From Trifolium pratense (taxonomy: Eukaryota; Streptophyta; Magnoliopsida; Fabales; Fabaceae): a stretch of DNA of 64,000 bases. Where the stretch lies: positions 70,107,257 through 70,171,256 of the forward strand of contig NC_060060.1 in assembly GCF_020283565.1 (NCBI RefSeq), written 5' to 3'. Both the position numbers and the translations under genes were made by a program. The notes under the pieces were generated by a model, which made no database searches, was not told where the DNA came from, and saw nothing but the letters and a program-made list of their open reading frames with translations. Shown in pieces: positions 34,571 to 46,600 of the stretch. Numbering within the stretch: position 1 is the stretch's first letter; every line of letters begins with the position of its first letter.

Positions 34571-35139
34571 CTCACATACGGATTAACAATCAACATTACC
34601 AAGTATGTGTCAAACATCATTTATCATAAATGCACACATAATCCCTAATGCAATCTAATGCTTCACATTCATGCTATGTCCTCTAGACACCTCTAATGCA
34701 TGTGGTACCATCTTCTTTATCAGGGTATTTCACCTCCGATATCCTTCTTTATCAAACAATATAGTTCGATATCCTTCTTTATTGGACAAGCCAATATCCC
34801 TAAATATTCATGATGCATGCACTCAAAACTCATGAATATATACATCAACAATTTTGGCATATAGCCCATCAACAATAACGTGGAACACTATCCAACGTTC
34901 GTCTTTATTAAGATAATCAATACCTTAATATCCTTCTTTATCGAATAACACAATTCGATATACTTCTTTATTAAAGTTAATTAACACCTTAATATACTTC
35001 TTTGACATTTAAACAAACATCATCAACACAATCAACAACAATTATATTCCACACATATAATCAACAATTCATCACAATACAATTAATCATGGTTATAAAC
35101 AATCAGTAGCATTTAAAACCACCAAACAACAGTTCAGGT

Positions 35140-35350
35140 AATACCCCTACTAACACAGAGTACCCCTACTATACCAAAGGACCCCTACTACACATGTACT
35201 TCAGGTAATACCCCTGCTATCACATAGAACCCCTACTATCATGCAAGAACCCTTACTATCACGTAGAACCCCTACTATCATGCAAGAATCCTTACTATCA
35301 CGTAGAACCCCTACTATCATGCAGAACCCCTACTATCATGCAGAGACTCC
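35140..35350 (-). repeat. Second tandem array in the LARD-like LTR
   Basis: About ten imperfect copies of a roughly 20-bp unit of the type acccctactatcatgcaga, with variants acccctgctatcac and acccttactatcac. It is repeated in the other LTR at about 41036-41247. Confidence 0.8.
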
Positions 35351-36096
35351 TGCTAACACAGAGGATAAAAATCTACTAAAATAATCCAAGTTTGATGTTC
35401 TAGATCCCAAATAAGTTTGATTTCACGTGTAACCAACATGTATAGACTCAAAAGGACGGTTCATTTCACCGATCTACCATTTTTACTACGAAAAAGTAGA
35501 GATTTACCATTTTTAGCTCAAAAGCTCAAGAACACAACAACTCACATCAAAACATAACAAATACCCAATTTTAACCCACAAATTCGTTCATACTACATGT
35601 TAAAAGTATATTAAACATGTTATGACCATTCTCTATCATTTTCTTTAAGAAAATCACCCAAAAACCCAAACGAAAATGGGGTGGAGAAAGTTCGGGTACG
35701 GAGAAATCGACATTCTCCCCTTTCTCGTATCACCCACGAATATGAAATCTACTCTCTTACCTGGATTCGAAGAAAACACGAAGATTGATCTTGAATCTTC
35801 ACTTTCCTTCTTGCCCTAGCTCACCCATGCTCTTCCTTCTCTCTAAGCTTCTCAAGAACAAGAGAAAATGAGTGTTTTCTCTCTCTACCCATGACTATAT
35901 GGCGCCCCCACTAGTCCATAAGGCCCATTGGGCCTCAAGCCCAATTGGCTTGGCCCAATCACACGTTAACTCAATCTACTCGCTTAATAACTAAAGTACT
36001 CGATAAATAACTCAAGTTATTAACTTAATTAAAATGTCACGTTAAATAAAATATTTTAACACATACAAATAATAATATGAAAATTGGGTCGTTACA

Positions 36097-39000
36097 ACTC
36101 TCCCCCACTTAAAAGATTTTCGCCCTCGAAAATTACGCTACTAAAACAACTCTGGATAACCCATGTATCCAACCCTCCAACGAAACGCTCAAAACACTAC
36201 ACATTACCAAGTTTGACAAAATTAGTTTATCCCATCCAACACAATTTTTGTCCATTTATCAACAAGAGATCAAGGACGGCCAGTTCCTCAATTTGTCGAT
36301 AAATATTCAACAATCATGATATCGGCACAAACCATTCTGATCAAACCGCTAAAACATCAACTTCGCACGAAACATCCACAGACTCACATTCTACGACCTC
36401 ACAACGTTACCCAAAAATAGGTACAACCAATCAAACTTACTCCGAAAGATACTTCCACAACTCCATAATTCTCTGATTCCCTCATGAATCACTTAACCGT
36501 GTTACATCACTTATTCATATTCGAATCTTATTCCAACATATCACTCGATAATTCAATTTCAACAATCACTTGATGACCACATTTTCAAACTTCATTGACA
36601 CATGCTAAAAACTACCATCTCTAACCGTCAAATTCCTTTTCTCATATTGAGTCAAATCCAATACGACTACTCTGTTCCCAAGTAATCTCTCAACCAATAT
36701 TTGCATTCCTTAACGCAAACATTTTCCAATATCACTTCTCCTTAATACCTTAGCAATTCGCCACTTCAAAATTAGGCTACCGCCTAAAATTGGTTCTCCA
36801 AACAATCATAACCTCTATCTCGTTGATTCCAAACGACATCTTCAATTCGCCCATAATCCATCTATCAATGTTCCTCATCATCTTGCATTGCAACAAGCAT
36901 AATCTTCTCTGTTTATTCACTCATCGAATTCTTATTCACCTCCGACTTCTACCAATCATCATTTCTCTATGGATAGCTATCTTTAAACTCCTCCTTAGTA
37001 CATTCGATACCAAAATCAAACTCTTGAATTAAGTCCACAAAGCTCCAATTACTCGTCATACGATCTAACTCTATCCATTAAATTCTAATATAAGGTACAA
37101 GGTCTTCTAATATCAACTCTTTGTCTTAGTATTCTTACTAGCGACTCCTTGTCTAATCCCAATATGACATCTCTAGAAAATTTCCAAAAATTCTCGTCCA
37201 AAAATACACTTTAAGTTATACACCAAGTCACTACCGTCCCATCATCCGTGATGAAACAATTTAAAATCCTTTACTTCATTGTCACCGATTGTGACCATAC
37301 CACATCAACATCCACGATGCATCTAACAAAACTAGTCTTTACCGACTCTTCCATTCCATGAATCCAAATTCCTTAGCAAATACTTACTCACTCTTATCTT
37401 GTGGGCACTACAAAATGCTCTCCGATACTTACCTTAGGCATCGCCTTCAACTCCTAACTATATGTGCTCAAACACAACATCTACTCACATGCGCGGTAAT
37501 CCTTTTCGCAAACTCTCACCTAACACAAGTCACTTCCAACATGACCTCCTACTACTCATTCTCAACACGCTCTCCAACGGCTAACTTTCTTATTCTTCAT
37601 CATTCAAAAATGATACCTCTCATTTAGCTTCATCTCCACTTCTAGGATCTCATTCAACTTCGACACAATTTGCCCTTTCTTCGGCAAGCCTCTCACAAAA
37701 TCTTTCGAATTGTTATCCTACTTCCACCTTCGAATAAACTCGACTACTCATACAATCCTTACTTCCAACGATTCAACAAACATACCAATCCTATTATGAT
37801 ATTTCTCAATTCCATTCTCATCTACTTTAAAACTTACTTCCCTTCCTTGATTAATTAACACCAACGGTTCACTAATCTTCACATCTCTTATGAAAATTAC
37901 TTCACACACTAGACTTAGAACTCCAAATTGTTCAACCAATTCAACCTACTACCAAATGCACGACTCACGTAAAACTTCTTACTCAAGAATCCGCTACAAC
38001 ATCCGATCCACTCGGATGACAACTTACTTCAAAATCATCACCTCTCAAGAATCATAATCACTTCCTCTTCGTCATATTCGACTCCTTTCGATCAAACATG
38101 TACTTCAACTTTGGTCCACAAAACACGCCTCCATACTTTTAGTGCAACACACGATCTCCAACCGTTCTGAATACTCTTCATCTCACTTAACCAATCTCAC
38201 TAACGCCCCACGATGAAACACTTGGTCCGACAACTTCTCTTCTAGTAGTTTCTCACAACTTGTTGCGCCCATTCGTTCCACTTCAAACAACGTCACCTAT
38301 TCCTGAATATTCCGCTTCAAGAACATCTCTACTCATCTCATCTTCTCACGATCGAAACATCTCGGAGGGATATAACCTTCTCCCCCACTTATCTCAAACC
38401 CACCTACACTCTTCCACTAGAACTTCTGGTGCTCACACCTAACGGTTCTATCGCCTCTAAACATATTCTTCCCAAAAGAAGAAACTAGTATCGACATCGT
38501 TTACACGCATGTCGCATACAAGGGACAAAGCCTACCCCACGATACCTAAACACTAACACAAATTCATGCAAGCATTCAAGTAACCTATACTTCCCTCACT
38601 TCACAAAGTTAGGAAATCAAAACAACACAAGAAAAATGAACATTGCATAGCCATAATTCATACTCACATTCAATCAACTCAGAACAAGACGTCAACGAAA
38701 TAATTTTCTTGTCTGGCTCCCTCGCTTAGCAAAAGCTAGCGAGTTCCCGGCAAGGCAAGTCAAAAACATTCACAGGACTTAGCAAGACTTAGCGAGACTC
38801 AGCGAGGTTCATTCTTCGCCTAGCGAGCACATCCAAAATATGGGTGCTCTGCTACGGTTTTGAATTTACGCCCACTAAAATCTCGTTTTCTCGACTCACC
38901 TATCCACAATATTCAAAACTTCAAGCATATAACATCATTATAGACTTGAAAGCACAATTAGAATCATGCATCAACAATCACGACATAGAATTATGAGATC

Positions 39001-39604
39001 TTCATGTTTTTACTCATAAGACGCATAGCAATTTAAATGCCTAGTAATCATCTAGCACATGTTATAAACAAACATATAACAAACACATACCAGGACACAT
39101 TAATATCCTACTCTTCTCACCATTTTGAAAATTAATTTTCACTTATTCAAAAGAAAATAACTCTTTATTTTCACCAAAATCTTCACGAAATAATACTAGT
39201 TTTTCTTTTAAAATTATTTCAAATCATTACCACATGCAGTTTTATATCATGCCGGATCGTCACATGCAGTTTTACATCATGCCGGATCATCAACAATTAG
39301 CAAATAAGCATCAATCAACCAAGTTTAAACTACACAAAGGTTAAACACTAAGCATATACAACTATTATAAACATAGAAGTATAATACTCACACATCTACT
39401 CACAAGAAGAATGGATAATCTAATCCAATTCACATCACTCATAGTTCCTAAACGAACAACATGAATGATTTCACAAAACAAACACCACAAAATTGTTAAA
39501 CAAACACGACTGACACACAACACTCACATGGTCTGACTGCACAGACCTGCTCTGATCGACACATAACCCACACAGTCCGAAGACAACGGGGCTCTGATAC
39601 CAAT
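36097..39604 (-). other. Non-coding interior of the LARD-like element
   Basis: 3.5 kb with no long ORF. The plus-strand frames of 60-89 codons show no family motifs, and the minus strand is closed too. The polypurine tract lies at 36097-36110 and the primer site at 39591-39602. A cluster of cttagcgagactcagcgag motifs occurs at 38720-38825. The interior may be an eroded Ty3/gypsy interior or captured sequence; I cannot tell which. Confidence 0.7.
39591..39602 (-). promoter_or_regulatory. Primer binding site of the LARD-like element
   Basis: gctctgatacca on the plus strand is the reverse complement of the 12 bases that pair with initiator-Met tRNA. It is separated from the LTR by two bases. 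Confidence 0.85.
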
Positions 39605-41994
39605 TGTAACACCCAAACCCATTATTTAAATATTTCTACCTTTGGTAAAATCTTTTTCAAAATACGCAACGGAAAATCACATTTAATTTATTGAATATCG
39701 GTTCGAGTATTACACTCCTCTATCAAAATAATACTAATGTAATTAATTAGTAAAAATAGTGTTTATACAAATCTTTGAATCAAATAATGTATTTATTGAT
39801 TATACAAAACAACCTAGACAATAGACTTTATATACAATATAAAACCCTTTCCCGTGTCACAATCAGAGCGGAGCTTCATCGACGACTCGACATCGAATAC
39901 CACAAAACCTGTAAAATCTGGACCCCCAACGGTCCAGCACATAACACATAAAAGAGAGTTAGATAACATACTCAAAATATAAGTGTAAGTAAATGGTACT
40001 TAAACACTTCTTCATAAAAACATGCATAATCATACATTATACATATACATTACCATCATTCATGCATATTCATATATCATGCATATACTTCATTTGTCAC
40101 ATAATCAATCATCCACAAAATACACCAAACATATAGTTTCACATCGTCTCGGACAATACCAAAACATCCACAAATATCACATAACTCAGTTACAAATAGG
40201 AATATACATAAAGTTCCTAATGTAATCTAACACCACAAATACATTGTTCAGATTATGGTCATGACGGACCCTGCGTTGTTCATTTTATAGTCATGACGGA
40301 CTCTACGTTGTTCAATTTATAGTCATGACGGACTCTGCATTGTTCATTTTATAGTCATGACGGACTCTGCGTTGTTCAATTTATAGTCATGACGGACTCT
40401 GCATTGTTCATTTTATAGTCATGACGGACTCTGCGTTGTTCATTTTATAGTCATGACGGACTCTGCTCCTCACATACGGATTAACAATCAACATTACCAA
40501 GTATGTGTCAAACATCATTTATCATAAATGCACACATAATCCCTAATGCAATCTAATGCTTCACATTCATGCTATGTCCTCTAGACACCTCTAATGCATG
40601 TGGTACCATCTTCTTTATCAGGGTATTTCACCTCCGATATCCTTCTTTATCAAACAATATAGTTCGATATCCTTCTTTATTGGACAAGCCAATATCCCTA
40701 AATATTCATGATGCATGCACTCAAAACTCATGAATATATACATCAACAATTTTGGCATATAGCCCATCAACAATAACGTGGAACACTATCCAACGTTCGT
40801 CTTTATTAAGATAATCAATACCTTAATATCCTTCTTTATCGAATAACACAATTCGATATACTTCTTTATTAAAGTTAATTAACACCTTAATATACTTCTT
40901 TGACATTTAAACAAACATCATCAACACAATCAACAACAATTATATTCCACACATATAATCAACAATTCATCACAATACAATTAATCATGGTTATAAACAA
41001 TCAGTAGCATTTAAAACCACCAAACAACAGTTCAGGTAATACCCCTACTAACACAGAGTACCCCTACTATACCAAAGGACCCCTACTACACATGTACTTC
41101 AGGTAATACCCCTGCTATCACATAGAACCCCTACTATCATGCAAGAACCCTTACTATCACGTAGAACCCCTACTATCATGCAAGAATCCTTACTATCACG
41201 TAGAACCCCTACTATCATGCAGAACCCCTACTATCATGCAGAGACTCCTGCTAACACAGAGGATAAAAATCTACTAAAATAATCCAAGTTTGATGTTCTA
41301 GATCCCAAATAAGTTTGATTTCACGTGTAACCAACATGTATAGACTCAAAAGGACGGTTCATTTCACCGATCTACCATTTTTACTACGAAAAAGTAGAGA
41401 TTTACCATTTTTAGCTCAAAAGCTCAAGAACACAACAACTCACATCAAAACATAACAAATACCCAATTTTAACCCACAAATTCGTTCATACTACATGTTA
41501 AAAGTATATTAAACATGTTATGACCATTCTCTATCATTTTCTTTAAGAAAATCACCCAAAAACCCAAACGAAAATGGGGTGGAGAAAGTTCGGGTACGGA
41601 GAAATCGACATTCTCCCCTTTCTCGTATCACCCACGAATATGAAATCTACTCTCTTACCTGGATTCGAAGAAAACACGAAGATTGATCTTGAATCTTCAC
41701 TTTCCTTCTTGCCCTAGCTCACCCATGCTCTTCCTTCTCTCTAAGCTTCTCAAGAACAAGAGAAAATGAGTGTTTTCTCTCTCTACCCATGACTATATGG
41801 CGCCCCCACTAGTCCATAAGGCCCATTGGGCCTCAAGCCCAATTGGCTTGGCCCAATCACACGTTAACTCAATCTACTCGCTTAATAACTAAAGTACTCG
41901 ATAAATAACTCAAGTTATTAACTTAATTAAAATGTCACGTTAAATAAAATATTTTAACACATACAAATAATAATATGAAAATTGGGTCGTTACA
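39605..41994 (-). repeat. LARD-like 5' LTR
   Basis: A 2390-bp LTR of the same length as its partner and matching it in every stretch I compared, including both tandem arrays. It ends at the gtatg duplication. Confidence 0.9.
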
Positions 41995-41999
41995 GTATG

Positions 42000-42710
42000 C
42001 AATCTGGATAGCTCGAAACAATGCTAGATTTAACAGTTGTAGAACAAATTGGATGTCTTCATTATCTTGGATATCTGCTAACATCACTCTTACTGGTAAC
42101 CAAACAAATCTTACTTCTTCGACTTCTATCAAAGATTTTTCAATTCTCAAAGCTTTCTTGGCTATCATCCACCCTCCTAAGCCATCTTTCTTGAAAGAGA
42201 TTATTTGGCAACCTCCTCCATCTCAGTGGATCAAGTGCAATATAGATGGTGCTTCTACTCCTCTTAGCATCAGCATGTGGTGGGATTTTTAGAAACAACT
42301 CGGCATAATTTATTTGTTGTTTTGCGGTTAATCTTGCTTTGTCCTCGGCGTTTTATGCTGAACTTTGTGGCCTCATGTCAGCTATTGAAATTGCAGACTC
42401 TAGAGGATGAAATAACTTATGGATTGAGACAGATTTCATGCTTGTGGTAATGTCCTACAAGTCTCCTAATATGGTGTCTTGGCCTTTAAGAAGTCGTTGG
42501 TACAATTGCATGGTGGCTTCTAGGCGCATGAATATCATTGTTTCTCATATTTTTAGAGAGGGGAATCAGTGTGCTGATGATTTAGCAAATTTGGGCTTAT
42601 CTTTAAACAGGCTTACTGTATGGTGTGAGCTTCCTCTTCAAATTAAGGAAAGTTTTAATTGTGATAGACTTGGTAAACCCTTTTTTAGGGTTGTACATGG
42701 TTAGGGAGGT
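42000..42710 (+). pseudogene. LINE-type RNase H domain, 3' part
   Basis: This continues the 33490-33706 frame (IWIARNNARF). It then holds a plant RNase H (RVT_3) domain: CNIDGA with the first Asp, AELCGLMSAIEIA with Glu, WIETDF with Asp, and HIFREGNQCADDLAN with the last Asp. A one-base shift near 42275-42290 puts the frame into a stop, and further in-frame stops occur at about 42310 and 42408. It is followed by a TA tract. The piece is a dead LINE tail, not a host gene. Confidence 0.75.
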
Positions 42711-42755
42711 TTTGGCATAGTCCCCCTCCTTCTTTTTGTAACTCTTTCCTCATCT

Positions 42756-42758
<3 letters not shown>

Positions 42759-42827
<69 letters not shown>
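42759..42827. repeat. (TA)n microsatellite
   Basis: About 34 uninterrupted TA dinucleotides directly after the LINE remnant. It may have grown from the LINE's 3' tail. Confidence 0.95.
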
Positions 42828-42831
<4 letters not shown>

Positions 42832-42979
42832 AGGTAGTGACCTTTTGCTACTCTTTTTTTAAAAAAATAAAAATAAAAAATCTTCATCTATTATACGATG
42901 AACATAGACAACAGTCAATAGTTAACATAGAGACAAAATTGATTAACGTTTGTGAAATTCAAAAACGTTTTAAATAAAT
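42828..42979. other. AT-rich spacer between LINE remnant and SINE
   Basis: Short sequence with an A/T simple stretch (42855-42880). Nothing else is seen. Confidence 0.5.
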
Positions 42980-42996
42980 AAGGGTCCCTAAATTTT

Positions 42997-43155
42997 TTTT
43001 TTCCGGCTTTTCACCACCAGTTGAATCTGGCTCGGGGGTCAGTTCTGGCATCAAGTGGTTCCAGCCCCCTCCCGATCGCAGTTGTGGGGGATCGAACCGT
43101 GATCCTCCCTACCAAATTCAGCACCAATCACCACTAAACCAACTAACGATTGGTC
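42997..43155 (-). repeat. Intact tRNA-derived SINE, minus strand
   Basis: Read on the minus strand, the element has a box-A-like head (tagtttagtggtgattgg), box B ggttcgatccc, and a body with tgcgatcgggagggggc and ccagaactgaccccc. It ends in an A-tail, which is the T-run at 42993-43001. A 17-bp target duplication aagggtccctaaatttt flanks it (42980-42996 and 43156-43172). This is a textbook LINE-mobilised insertion, about 490 bp upstream of the transporter ATG. Confidence 0.88.
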
Positions 43156-43172
43156 AAGGGTCCCTAAATTTT

Positions 43173-43528
43173 ATTGTCAAGTGAAAATTCAGCAAATTTA
43201 CTTATTTATTTACTTGAGAAAAAATATTGGAGTGAATAAATAAGGGTACTTGTGGGCCCAACATGTTACTGTTTTTGTTTTTTTTTTTTGAAAGCGCCCA
43301 ACATGTTACTGTTGAAGTGGTAACTTAGTAAAATCAATAGTGTTGCAGACTGAAATAGTAAGTAAATAAGAGTTCCAATAAATAATAAATAAAAAAATTA
43401 AAAACAAAGCTTATAGAAGAAAGAATAAGAAGAGAGAGTGTTACACTGGCACATCTTTTTCCTTCAGTTTCTTTTTTTCTACCTTTATTTATTTTTTATT
43501 TAAATATTAATGCTTTAATATATTCCCT
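43173..43528 (+). other. Upstream region of the transporter gene
   Basis: AT-rich sequence. gcccaacatgttactgtt occurs twice (43257-43274 and 43297-43314) around a T-run. A CT-rich stretch at 43450-43490 precedes the TATA box. It is likely the proximal promoter, but no specific operator can be named. Confidence 0.5.
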
Positions 43529-43537
43529 TTTATATAC
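43529..43537 (+). promoter_or_regulatory. Putative TATA box of the NAT gene
   Basis: ttttatatact lies about 115 bp before the ATG. A CT-rich 5' leader follows (43560-43646), typical of plant core promoters. The transcription start would be expected near 43560. Confidence 0.6.
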
Positions 43538-43646
43538 TCTCGCTGCACTTTACTTTGTTCTGAATTCTTCTTCTTTTTTCCTCTCTCAGTAGTAGTTATC
43601 TTCCTTAATCACTTTGTCAGAACAACAACAAGCTTTAGCATCAACA

Positions 43647-46600
43647 ATGGCCGACATTACTCATCCACCTATGGAACAACTTCAAGACCTTGAATACTGC
43701 ATAGACTCTAATCCTCCATGGGGTACTATTACTACTCTTTTTTTTCTCATCATCCAAACACATGCATAAAGGGCTTATTAGTCTTTATCTAGTTTCAAAG
43801 CTGCTTTCATCATTCTTCATTTCACTGATTATGATTTTTTTTTTTCCTCCTTTTTATTGTTTCTTCTGTCTTTATCTTTTAAAGAAATTAAAGAGTTTGT
43901 TTTTTAGTTTTGAAGAAGTACTATGTACAATGTTTATGTTTTGTCACTTCTTCAGTTATATAAACATGTTCCTTTTACCATCACATTGAAATGGGTTGAA
44001 CAAAATGACAGAAAGATCTTTCTTTTCTTTTTTTTTTTTATAATTAAAATAATAATATGATTTGTTTTCATCTATTTGTTTGCTCCTAAAGTTTTGCATA
44101 AGAGTGGGAGTAGTTTGTTACTTTGGTTCCGGAAATGGAGACTAAAAAGTTCAAATTTTTAGTATATTGTTGCGATAATGTGGGACTCTCAAATCTTCTC
44201 TTAGTTTTCTTTTTTTTTAAAAAAAAATTAATTAATTAATTAAACAACTTGTTTTTCCTTGATTTTTTGTTTTGATTCTTAATTTTTCTATTTGAAAATA
44301 AATAAAACATAGTACACAATAGTAACTGGTTTTGTAGAAACAAAAGTAAAAAAACATTATACTTTTGCTATACTCAACATTTTTGTGTCTAGTAGCCTCG
44401 TGGCTGTAGCATGGTACTCCTAAAATGGTGAAGTATCCGTACGGGGTACGTATCAGTACCGGATACTCCGTGGTACTCGTATGGTACGCACCGATTTCGT
44501 ACCCATTTTTATTTGATTGATTTATGATGATGAATACGGAAAAAACATATTGGTTGCTGAAAAATCTCTTAAAATATTATAATTTTTTATTATATTTCAA
44601 TTATCTCTCATTTTTTATGAAAATAGTTGAAACGGTAGACAAAAAAAATTAAATCTTCAAAGCATGATGATAATAATTCACTTAAAAATAATTTTTCTAA
44701 TATTTTATACTAACGTACCTGTACCTTAAATTTTCTAAAAATGTCTTACCGCGGACCGTACCCGTACCTAGGCAACATAGGGCTACACTCACAAGTGTGG
44801 AGAAATGTAGAATATGGGGTTTGGACCCGACCCATTCAATAATGGACTCTTTCATTTTCATTTGTACTTGTCTTTATTATGATTTTTACTATAAGGGTCA
44901 ATTAACATATCATTGTTATAATTTATATAAACCAATGGCCCCAGATTCACAAGTTTGAAATGTGCTGCCCTGCATATAAAATGCAACATCCCTACCAATT
45001 GAGATATGCTCACAGGGATATAATTGACACTTTATATTTATATGAATTAAACACATTCAAGTAAATAAACACCTTCATCACCAATGTTTATATTTTAGTA
45101 GTACTATTTTTATTTAATTGAATTCTCTGGCAATGAATGTCTTTCATCATTAATGTTTATATTTTAGTAGTACTATTTTTCTTTAGTTGGTAGGCTTAAT
45201 AAGAGTTGAGTCTGTGTAGTGTTAGGGTTTTTTATGCAGAATAAAGCTGTGAAACTGTAAATAATTAATTGTTGCAACTCAGAGAAACTAATAGGAACTG
45301 AAGGATATAGTCACTGTATTTCAAGATTTTTATTAAATGCTCTATAGGCAGTAATGTCCTTTTACTTAATTATTACTACAGTGCTACAAGAAATAAAGAC
45401 ACAATTTTATTTTTATGGTGACATGACCCACCATATAAAGTTTAATAATGTTGGGGTCCAATTCCAACAGTTTTATACTACAATACTAAAATTTTGTGTC
45501 TTTCTCTCTGAGGACCCTCTCTGCTCTGCTCTCTTTTATCTTCACTATAAAAAGAGAATCAATCCGGGTCCATCTTACATGTCCTACCCTTGTTTCAATT
45601 TTACAAACAATTTTTTCAATTTTTACACTAAATACTAGGCATTTTCACAGTTTTTTACTTCTCTTCAAGAGTGTAGCGGCTAAACTCACACATACTAAGT
45701 GCTGATAAAATGGGTTTTGGGGTTCATACCCACACTCTAGCCCATCAAATGTCCCGGTAACCTTTTACCATATGAGGTGCATGACTTTGGTTCTCTAGCA
45801 CTTCCTCTGGTCCCTTTTATAAAAGACAATTGACTTTTTAGATTCATTAAATAATTTATGAATTTAGCCTATAATATAGATCAAATATATCAGTTATTCA
45901 ATGAATCTAAAAAGTGAAGTGTATTTTATAAAAAGTACCGCAAAGAGAGTACTATAGTATACATTATACATTTTTTTTTTGTTTTGGAAATTAGGCCTTT
46001 AACTTTTATGTTAGAGGTTTATAATTTTGTTAATTATTTTGATTCCAATGTTGTTGCATTGCAAGAGAAGCCAATTATCAAGCTAACTGTCTGCATGATT
46101 TTTATTTTTTTATACTAACTGTCTGCATGATTTAGATGGTGTTAGATGTTATATTAATTATAGATATTCTAATTCCTAAATTAGGGATCCTATTTAGACA
46201 GTGTGCAGGTGTAGATTATTGCATAAACATATCCATATTTTTGTCTTCCTATTTTATCTATCATTTTCTCCCTTCACCGTGAATGCGCATTGTCTTGCAG
46301 CTGAAACTATCTTATTAGCTTTTCAAAATTACATTTTGATGCTTGGCACAAGTGTGATGATACCTTCATTGCTCGTTCCGGCTATGGGAGGAAGTTCTGT
46401 AAGTTGAATTTCTGCTTCCCTATGTTCTTACTTTCATTCAACTTTTTTTATTACATAAATAAATATTTATACTTAGTTTAGATATCCCTCATTCACAATG
46501 AACCAATGCTTATACTTTAGTTTAGATGTTCGCTATTCATAAAGAGCCATTCGGTTTCAATTTTTCTGTCCGTTATTATTGTAATCGCATTTCTTTATGA

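Larger units (their letters stand above)
33707..36096 (-). repeat. LARD-like 3' LTR
   Basis: A 2390-bp LTR starting tgtaacaccc and ending gggtcgttaca on the plus strand. It contains a seven-copy tandem array at 34355-34570 and a second tandem block at 35140-35350. Several short ttctttat-containing repeats lie in 34710-35000. Confidence 0.9.
33707..41994 (-). mobile_element. Large LTR retrotransposon derivative without genes (LARD-like), minus strand
   Basis: Two 2390-bp LTRs (33707-36096 and 39605-41994) bracket a 3.5-kb interior. The gtatg target duplication is perfect (33702-33706 and 41995-41999). Read on the minus strand, the primer site tggtatcagagc (39602-39591) lies two bases inside the 5' LTR, and the polypurine tract aagtgggggagagt (36110-36097) adjoins the 3' LTR. 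I found no difference between the LTRs where I compared them, so the insertion is very recent. The interior has no recognisable gag or pol on either strand, so replication must rely on another element. The LTR ends relate it to the solo LTR at 23082-25706, probably of Ty3/gypsy origin. Confidence 0.9.
43723..46300 (+). other. Intron 1 of the NAT gene
   Basis: A 2578-bp AT-rich intron, donor ggtacta and acceptor ttgcag. It contains a degenerate repeat at about 44394-44790, a local direct duplication (45073-45112 and 45147-45186) and a Stowaway-like MITE (45799-45952). Open frames in it, including one directly upstream of exon 2, are intronic. Confidence 0.85.

Noticed and set aside
36790..37627. 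80-89-codon plus-strand frames in the LARD-like interior
   Set aside because: They are antisense to the element, have no domain motifs and biased composition, and fit chance opening.
38728..38825. Regulatory operator cluster of agcgag motifs
   Set aside because: It is a short degenerate tandem repeat in a non-coding retroelement interior. No evidence supports binding or function.
42000..42710. Host RNase H-like gene
   Set aside because: It is the tail of a LINE-type protein with a frameshift and stops, and is cut from its upstream part by the LTR element.
43762..46407. Several 65-105-codon frames upstream of and over NAT exon 2
   Set aside because: They lie in intron 1 or start in it. The exon boundaries are set by matching phases and conserved NAT residues.
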